From CALBMX01 sp047629095 (GTDB lineage Bacteria; Planctomycetota; UBA1135; GCA-002686595), in contig JBLHWM010000017.1 of the NCBI GenBank assembly GCA_047629095.1, positions 1 to 20,159 of the forward strand: a stretch of DNA of 20,159 bases, in the 5' to 3' direction. The notes beneath the pieces are model-generated. The model saw only the letters and a list, made by a program, of their open reading frames with translations, was not told the DNA's origin and searched no databases. Below, piece after piece: positions 13,701 to 20,159 of this stretch. The stretch's first letter is position 1. Every line of letters starts with the position of its first letter. The translations under genes were made by a program, and so were the position numbers.

Positions 13701-15296
13701 ATGCAAAAGACCTCTCCCCTCAGTCTTCTTGGCACCCTCTCCCGTGGGTGCGACGAGATCTTCACTCCTGCTGTCCTTGATTTGATCGCCGTCCTTGAGC
13801 GGAGGTTTGGGGCTAGGCGCCGCGAACTTTTAGAGTTGCGGGAAGTGCGACAGAGCCGACTTGATGCTGGGGAGTTACCGGACTTCCTGGAAGAGACCAG
13901 GCATATTAGGGAGGGCGACTGGACCATTGCTCGGCTGCCCAGGGAGCTTAGGGATCGGCGTGTGGAGATTACGGGGCCGGTGGATCGCAAGATGATCATC
14001 AATGCCCTGAACTCGGGGGCGAAGGTCTTTATGGCCGACCTTGAGGACTCGAACTCGCCGACCTTTGCGAACGTGACCGAGGGGCAACTCAACCTGCGTG
14101 ATGCGGTGCGCGGAACGATCACCTTTGAGAAGGCGGACGGATCGAAGGTTTACCGCCTGGCACCACAGATCGCGACCTTGATGGTGCGTCCTCGGGGCTG
14201 GCATCTGGACGAGAAGCACGCGCAGCTCGACGGTCAAGCGGTGTCCGCATCGCTCTTCGATTTCGTCACGTTCATGGCGAACAACGCGGCCGCCTTAGTG
14301 GCCAAGGGGTCGGCACCTTACTTCTACCTTCCCAAGCTGGAGAGTCACCTCGAGGCGCGCCTCTGGAATGACGTGATCACCGCTACGGAAGAGGCGCTGG
14401 GACTCGAGATCGGCGTGACCAAGGTCACCGTGCTGATCGAGACCCTGCCCGCGGCTTTTGAGATGGACGAGATCATCTATGAGCTGCGCGACCACATGGC
14501 GGGGCTCAACTGTGGGCGCTGGGATTACATCTTCAGCTTCATCAAGCGCTTCCGCAGCGACCCGAACTTTGTGCTGCCCGATCGCGCCAGCGTCGGTATG
14601 GACCGGCGCTTCCTGGCGAGTTACAGCCAGCTCTTGATTAAGACCTGCCACCGCCGTGGGGCCTTCGCAATGGGCGGCATGGCGGCTCAAATCCCGATCA
14701 AGGGCGACGAGGCGGCGAACCAGATCGCCATGGACAAGGTGCGTGAGGACAAGCGCCGGGAGGCCGAGAACGGCCACGACGGCACTTGGGTTGCGCACCC
14801 GGGCCTGGTGCCGATTGCCCTGGAAGAGTTCGCGAAGGTACTGGATGCCAAGGGCGTGACAAATCAACTCAATGTGCTGCGTGAAGACGTGCATGTGACC
14901 GCCGAGGACCTCCTGGCGGTGCCCCATGGTGAGATCACCGAAGCCGGCCTGCGCCAGAACCTGAACGTGGGCGTGCGCTATCTCGCCGCTTGGCTAGGGG
15001 GCGCCGGTTGCGTCCCGATCTTCAACTTGATGGAGGACGCGGCCACAGCTGAGATCTCCCGGACCCAGGTCTGGCAGTGGATGCATCACCACAAGCAGCT
15101 CGCCTGTGGCCAAGAGGTCACGCCGGAGCTCGTCGCCACGATCCAAGCCGAGGAGCTAGCCAAGATCCGCGCTGACGTGGGGGACGCCGCTTTCGAGGGC
15201 GGGCACTTCACCAAGGCCGCCAACCTCTTCCAAGAGCTCATCGAAGCCCCCGAGCTGCGCGAGTTCCTGACCCTAGCTGCCTACGAGCAGTTCTAA
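13701..15296 (+). CDS. aceB: Malate synthase A
   Basis: Condenses glyoxylate with acetyl-CoA to malate, the second step of the glyoxylate bypass. The 531 residues match the length of E. coli AceB (533). Family motifs are in order: MADLEDSNSPTF (111-122), LMVRPRGWHLDEKH (160-173, with the active-site arginine), IETLPAAFEMDEI (246-258, magnesium-binding Glu), GRWDYIFS (272-279, magnesium-binding Asp), and NLMEDAATAE (442-451) with the catalytic-base aspartate D446. No residue is missing. Isocitrate lyase follows after 78 bp. The start codon ATG 13701 has no Shine-Dalgarno. The bypass regulator aceK is not present. Confidence 0.98.
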   Translation: MQKTSPLSLLGTLSRGCDEIFTPAVLDLIAVLERRFGARRRELLELREVRQSRLDAGELPDFLEETRHIREGDWTIARLPRELRDRRVEITGPVDRKMIINALNSGAKVFMADLEDSNSPTFANVTEGQLNLRDAVRGTITFEKADGSKVYRLAPQIATLMVRPRGWHLDEKHAQLDGQAVSASLFDFVTFMANNAAALVAKGSAPYFYLPKLESHLEARLWNDVITATEEALGLEIGVTKVTVLIETLPAAFEMDEIIYELRDHMAGLNCGRWDYIFSFIKRFRSDPNFVLPDRASVGMDRRFLASYSQLLIKTCHRRGAFAMGGMAAQIPIKGDEAANQIAMDKVREDKRREAENGHDGTWVAHPGLVPIALEEFAKVLDAKGVTNQLNVLREDVHVTAEDLLAVPHGEITEAGLRQNLNVGVRYLAAWLGGAGCVPIFNLMEDAATAEISRTQVWQWMHHHKQLACGQEVTPELVATIQAEELAKIRADVGDAAFEGGHFTKAANLFQELIEAPELREFLTLAAYEQF

Positions 15297-15374
15297 CCGA
15301 TCAACCAGCCGCTCTGTCTCAAGGCCCTCGCGGTGGGGCTCTTCTCTCTTCTCTCTAACTCTGGAATCAATCTC

Positions 15375-16679
15375 ATGGCCAACCCCTATCTCCCCCATTG
15401 GACCAATGGAACCGAACTCAGCGCGAAGCGTTGGGACGGAATCAAGCGCGACTACACCCCCGAGGATGTGCAGCGTCTGCGCGGCTCCATGAGAATTCGC
15501 TACACCCTGGCGGAACAGGGCGCGGATCGCCTCTGGAAGCTCGTCAATGGCAAGAAGCGCGTCGCGGCCCTTGGCGCGCTAACGGGCAACCAGGCTATGC
15601 AACAGGTGCGCGCAGGCCTGAAGGCGATCTATCTTTCGGGCTGGCAGGTTGCCGCCGATGCGAACTCAGCTGGCGACATGTACCCGGACCAGAGCCTCTA
15701 TCCGGCCGACTCAGTGCCGAAGGTTGTAGAGCGCATCAACCGCTGCCTCTCCCGCGCGGACAAGATCGCCCACTCCGAGGGGGACACATCCACTGAGTGG
15801 TTCGCACCGATCGTCGCGGATGCAGAGGCTGGCTTCGGCGGCCCCTTGAATGCATTCGAGTTGATGAAGGGCATGATCGAAGCCGGCGCCGCGGGCGTTC
15901 ACTTCGAGGACCAGCTTGCATCTGAGAAGAAGTGTGGCCACCTTGGTGGCAAGGTGCTCGTTCCCACGAGCCAGTTTATCCGCACGCTCAACGCGGCGCG
16001 CCTAGCCGCTGACACCATGGACGTGCCGACAGTTCTGATCGCACGCACGGACGCCAACGCCGCCGGCTTGATTACCAGCGACATCGACGAGTACGACCAC
16101 CCGTTCATCACCGGCGAGCGCACTCCCGAGGGCTTCTACCACACGAAGCCGGGCATCGACCAGGCCATTAGCCGCGGTCTTGCCTACGCGCCCTATGCCG
16201 ACATGATCTGGTGCGAGACCTCGAAGCCGGACCTCGAAGAGGCCCAGCAATTCGCGGACGCGATCCACGCCAAGTTCCCCGGCAAGCTGCTGGCCTACAA
16301 CTGCTCACCTAGCTTCAACTGGGAAGCTAACCTCGACAAACCGACTATTGCACGCTTCCAGGAGGCCCTATTCGACATGGGGTACGCCTTCCAGTTCGTG
16401 ACTCTTGCGGGTTTCCACGCCTTGAACCACCGTATGTTCGAGCTGGCCCGAGAGTACAAAGACCGCGGCATGGCAGCCTACTCGGAGCTGCAACAGGACG
16501 AGTTCGACTCGGAAGTGCACGGCTACACCGCGACCAAGCACCAGCACGAAGTGGGGACAAGCTACTTCGACTTGGTGTCCAAGGCTGCGGCCGGGGGTGA
16601 GTCCTCGACCACGGCGATGTCGGGCTCTACGGAAGACGAGCAGTTTCGCAAGGGCATCCAAGCGGACGCCGCGAAGTAA
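15375..16679 (+). CDS. aceA: Isocitrate lyase
   Basis: Splits isocitrate into succinate and glyoxylate, the first step of the glyoxylate bypass, feeding malate synthase encoded just upstream. The 434 residues equal the E. coli AceA length. The catalytic loop KKCGH (185-189, active-site C187) is intact, preceded by ADAEAGFGG (148-156) and VHFEDQ (175-180), with the late motif YNCSPSFNW also present. I chose ATG 15375 because MANPYLPHWTNG aligns with family starts; an in-frame start at 15333 adds 14 unrelated residues. The 78-bp gap to aceB is CT-rich and contains no terminator, so the two are probably co-transcribed. A strong terminator follows. Confidence 0.98.
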   Translation: MANPYLPHWTNGTELSAKRWDGIKRDYTPEDVQRLRGSMRIRYTLAEQGADRLWKLVNGKKRVAALGALTGNQAMQQVRAGLKAIYLSGWQVAADANSAGDMYPDQSLYPADSVPKVVERINRCLSRADKIAHSEGDTSTEWFAPIVADAEAGFGGPLNAFELMKGMIEAGAAGVHFEDQLASEKKCGHLGGKVLVPTSQFIRTLNAARLAADTMDVPTVLIARTDANAAGLITSDIDEYDHPFITGERTPEGFYHTKPGIDQAISRGLAYAPYADMIWCETSKPDLEEAQQFADAIHAKFPGKLLAYNCSPSFNWEANLDKPTIARFQEALFDMGYAFQFVTLAGFHALNHRMFELAREYKDRGMAAYSELQQDEFDSEVHGYTATKHQHEVGTSYFDLVSKAAAGGESSTTAMSGSTEDEQFRKGIQADAAK

Positions 16680-16701
16680 GGCCGACCAGGCTTAGGGAGA
16701 G

Positions 16702-16741
16702 GGCGCCACTTCGACTGAGGTCGAGGTGGCGCCTTTCTCTT
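16702..16741 (+). terminator. Strong intrinsic terminator after aceA
   Basis: A 14-bp stem (16702-16715 with 16720-16733, one G-T wobble) closes a TGAG loop and is followed by TTTCTCTT. It lies 22 bp after the aceA stop and ends the aceB-aceA transcript. It also rules out GTG 16726 as the start of the next gene. Confidence 0.9.
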
Positions 16742-16770
16742 GGGGTGGCTTCCATGCTAAGGTCCGCTGC

Positions 16771-17445
16771 GTGAGTGAGAACCATCCAAGCGAAGCCCCG
16801 CCCGTACTCTACAGCTTCCGGCGCTGTCCCTATGCCATGCGTGCGCGCATGGCGCTGGCGGCGAGTGGACAGGTCTGCGAGCTGCGCGACATCCTGTTGC
16901 GTGAGCGTCCGGAGGAGCTGTATGCGGCCTCGCCGAAGGGTACCGTTCCCGTGCTCGTGCTCGAGGGCGGTCGGGTGATTGACGAGAGTTTGGAGGTGAT
17001 GCTCTGGAGCCTCGGACGGTCGGATCCCGAAGGTTGGCTTGGGGACTTCGCACCCGAATTGCCCGCCTTGCTGGCCTTAATTAGCGAGTGCGATGGCGAG
17101 TTCAAGCGCAACCTGGATGGCTATAAATACGCCTCGCGGGGTGATGCCTCTCGAGAGGGCGAGCACCGTACCCAGGGGGCCGAATTTTTGGTGCGGCTGG
17201 ACCGAATGCTAGACGCGAACGACTATCTATTTGGTGCTAAGGCGAGTCTTGCGGATGTGGCCATCTTTCCCTTCGTGAGGCAGTTTGCCTATGCGGATAA
17301 GGGCTGGTTCGACGAGATGCCTTGGCCGCACTTGCGAAGCTGGCTGGAGGGCTGGCTAGCGTCGCCGAGGTTCGTGGCGGTGATGAAGAAGGGGCCGATC
17401 TGGAGGGCGGGGGATGCGGCGGTTTGGACTTGTTGGGCAGAGTGA
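16771..17445 (+). CDS. Glutathione S-transferase family protein
   Basis: A 224-residue protein with an N-terminal thioredoxin-like GST domain (about 11-85) and an all-helical C-terminal domain (about 95-215). The active-site motif RRCPYAMRARMAL (17-29) holds a cysteine (C19) as in omega/glutaredoxin-2-type GSTs. It is followed by the cis-proline stretch GTVPVLV and the glutathione-contacting VIDESLEVM (about 70-78). I chose GTG 16771: the nearby ATG 16754 is out of frame and upstream starts lie in the terminator. The gene stands between a terminator and a convergent operon, so it is probably transcribed alone. The substrate is unknown; cysteine-type members often act as thiol transferases or dehydroascorbate reductases. 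Confidence 0.88.
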   Translation: MSENHPSEAPPVLYSFRRCPYAMRARMALAASGQVCELRDILLRERPEELYAASPKGTVPVLVLEGGRVIDESLEVMLWSLGRSDPEGWLGDFAPELPALLALISECDGEFKRNLDGYKYASRGDASREGEHRTQGAEFLVRLDRMLDANDYLFGAKASLADVAIFPFVRQFAYADKGWFDEMPWPHLRSWLEGWLASPRFVAVMKKGPIWRAGDAAVWTCWAE

Positions 17446-17480
17446 AGCCTTACGCCTACTAGCCCAACCGGTCCTTCGCC

Positions 17481-17494
17481 GCTGAGCGCTCAGC
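17481..17494. other. 14-bp palindrome between convergent genes
   Basis: GCTGAGCGCTCAGC is a perfect palindrome (as RNA, a 5-bp stem with a GCGC loop) directly downstream of the thioesterase stop and 35 bp after the GST stop. No T tract follows on either strand. It may serve as a weak bidirectional transcript end. Confidence 0.35.
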
Positions 17495-17995
17495 CTAACC
17501 TTCCGTAGCGTACACCGAAAACACAGCGGTTGAGTCCGCCACATGGAGGCGCCCATCGGGCTCGCTGGCGTCCTCTTGGTAGACGTGAATCCGCACCACG
17601 ACCGCCCGCGAGCCAGCGCGCACAATCAGCGCCTCGGCGAAGGTGTCCTTGAGATTGGCACCGCGCAAATAGTCGATGCGCATATCCAGGGTCGAGACCT
17701 TGTCCCCATGCCCCGTCGCGGCCAATGCCGCCGTGCCACCAGCCGTGTCCGCTAGCATTGCCAGTGCGCCGCCGTGTAGCGCCGGCCGAAAGGGATCGCC
17801 GACGATTTGCTCGGTGTAGGGCAGCTTGAGCAGGGCGCGCACCTCGGTGACCTCGAGGATCTCGATGCCCATCAGCTTGTTGAAGGGAATGCACTCACCC
17901 ATGATGTAGGCGGCGGCGGCGCAGCGATCCTTGCCTAGCTCGGCGAGCTTTTCGGGGGTCAGGAAGTCTTCGGGCTTCTTGGGGTAGGTGCTCAT
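17495..17995 (-). CDS. PaaI-type hotdog-fold acyl-CoA thioesterase
   Basis: A 166-residue hotdog-fold protein of the PaaI/YdiI thioesterase type, which hydrolyses acyl- or aryl-CoA. The signature LHGGALAMLADTAGGTAA (73-90) contains the HGG substrate loop (74-76) and the acidic catalytic candidate D83. A later strand has STLDMRIDYLRGA, typical of the family. The N-terminal 40 residues form a helical extension. It is the last gene of the carboxyltransferase-biotin carrier operon, 13 bp after the carrier stop, with a run of nine C bases just before its start and no Shine-Dalgarno. It may release an acyl-CoA product or an abortive intermediate; the actual substrate is unknown. Confidence 0.88.
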   Translation of the reverse strand: MSTYPKKPEDFLTPEKLAELGKDRCAAAAYIMGECIPFNKLMGIEILEVTEVRALLKLPYTEQIVGDPFRPALHGGALAMLADTAGGTAALAATGHGDKVSTLDMRIDYLRGANLKDTFAEALIVRAGSRAVVVRIHVYQEDASEPDGRLHVADSTAVFSVYATEG

Positions 17996-18008
17996 GAATG
18001 GGGGGGGG

Positions 18009-18584
18009 CTAGGCCGGCTCGACTTCGATGAGGGGAGCGCCCTCGGTGACGTCCTCGCCGTCCGCCGCGAGCAGCTTCACAACCCGCGCAGAGCTCGGCA
18101 GGTTGCCGTCGGTGGAGTAGCCGACCTGGGTGAAGGTCTTCATGATCTCGACGATCCCAACTGCTGCGCCTGGTCCGAGCAGATCGCCGACCTTGCAGAA
18201 GGCGGGTTCGTCAGGGGACGGCCTGTGCCAGAACCGGCCGGTGTGGGGAGAGTAGAGCACGAGCCCACCCGCAGCGGCCTCTTCGGCTGCTTCCTGGGCC
18301 TGCGCCTCGTCGCCCTCGGCGATCGGCTCGAGCTCGTAGAGCACGTCGCCATAGCCCACAGGGGCGAGCACCGCGTCGGGCCTGGGATTCGCGATGCGCC
18401 CCGATGCGCCCGCGGGAACCCTGAGGCCAATCGCCTTGCCAAGCTGTAGCAGGTGCCCTGCGTCCTGGCCGCCAGAGACCAGGGCGCCCTTGTGGAGCGC
18501 GCGTGTAAACAGGCCAACCTCGGGTACGGTGAGCAGAGTGCGCTGGCCGTCCCGGACCGCCTTGAGTTCGATGTACTTCGTCAT
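18009..18584 (-). CDS. Biotin carboxyl carrier protein with an extra N-terminal barrel-like half
   Basis: Carries CO2 on biotin between a biotin carboxylase (or decarboxylase) and the carboxyltransferase encoded 12 bp upstream. The C-terminal half (about 108-190) is a standard biotinyl domain: SPHTGRFWHRPSPDEP, then KVGDLLGPG, the biotinylation site VEIMKTF with target lysine K149 (M148 conserved), and a closing strand EGAPLIEVEP. The site reads EIMKT rather than the usual EAMKM/L. Residues about 15-88 look like a second, degenerate barrel ending GYGDVLYELEP, with no MK site, joined by an Ala/Glu linker (about 90-106). At 191 residues it is slightly longer than E. coli AccB (156). ATG 18584 is the only start that fits the gap. 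Confidence 0.85.
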   Translation of the reverse strand: MTKYIELKAVRDGQRTLLTVPEVGLFTRALHKGALVSGGQDAGHLLQLGKAIGLRVPAGASGRIANPRPDAVLAPVGYGDVLYELEPIAEGDEAQAQEAAEEAAAGGLVLYSPHTGRFWHRPSPDEPAFCKVGDLLGPGAAVGIVEIMKTFTQVGYSTDGNLPSSARVVKLLAADGEDVTEGAPLIEVEPA

Positions 18585-18596
18585 GTCGTTGGGGCG

Positions 18597-20159
<1,563 letters not shown>

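Noticed and set aside
13338..13785. Plus-strand frames of 74-101 codons in the G-rich intergenic region
   Set aside because: They are Gly/Trp-rich translations of G runs with no family features, and the longer ones overlap the aceB start in another frame.
16726..16770. Extended GST start at GTG 16726
   Set aside because: This codon lies inside the right arm of the aceA terminator; GTG 16771 gives a normal GST N-terminus.

Overview
The window is a compact, GC-rich bacterial chromosome segment. It holds 14 protein genes (two cut by the window edges), no tRNA, rRNA, CRISPR array or insertion sequence, and two intergenic stretches of roughly 400 bp. The content is mostly housekeeping and central metabolism. 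Almost no gene start has a recognisable Shine-Dalgarno site. A large FG-GAP lipoprotein, a HEAT/TPR-type secreted solenoid and a glyoxylate shunt sit beside a nusA-infB operon. This mix reminds me of uncultivated, probably aquatic, Planctomycetota-like bacteria, but no marker here proves the phylum and I hold that weakly.

Layout. (1) 1-2888, minus strand: nusA then infB (IF-2, 3' end outside the window), preceded by a roughly 200-bp structured leader with a terminator-like hairpin. (2) 3217-10505, plus strand: a tight run of a PspF-sized AAA+ regulator with altered ATPase motifs, a HEAT/TPR solenoid protein coupled to it by an ATGA overlap, an RlmI-type rRNA methyltransferase, thiS (again an ATGA overlap), thiG, a CPBP-family membrane protease and a gamma-class carbonic anhydrase. 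(3) 10909-13269, plus strand: a lipoprotein with 14 FG-GAP/VCBS calcium-loop motifs. (4) 13701-16741, plus strand: malate synthase A and isocitrate lyase, the two enzymes of the glyoxylate bypass, closed by a strong intrinsic terminator. (5) 16771-17445, plus strand: a glutathione-S-transferase-like protein. (6) 20159-17495, minus strand: a carboxyltransferase resembling the glutaconyl-CoA decarboxylase alpha subunit, a biotin carrier protein and a PaaI-type thioesterase, spaced 12-13 bp apart as one operon.

How it fits together. The glyoxylate pair lets the cell grow on acetyl-CoA from C2 compounds or fatty acids. The biotin carrier, carboxyltransferase and thioesterase operon points to acyl-CoA carboxylation or decarboxylation. 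nusA and infB form a transcription and translation operon. The most unusual items are the AAA+ regulator with a changed Walker B, sensor I and GAFTGA loop, the IF-2 whose G4 motif reads TKSD instead of NKxD, the terminator-like hairpin in the nusA leader, and the two-half biotin carrier with an EIMKT biotinylation site next to a GcdA-like carboxyltransferase. I found no obvious defence system or mobile element.
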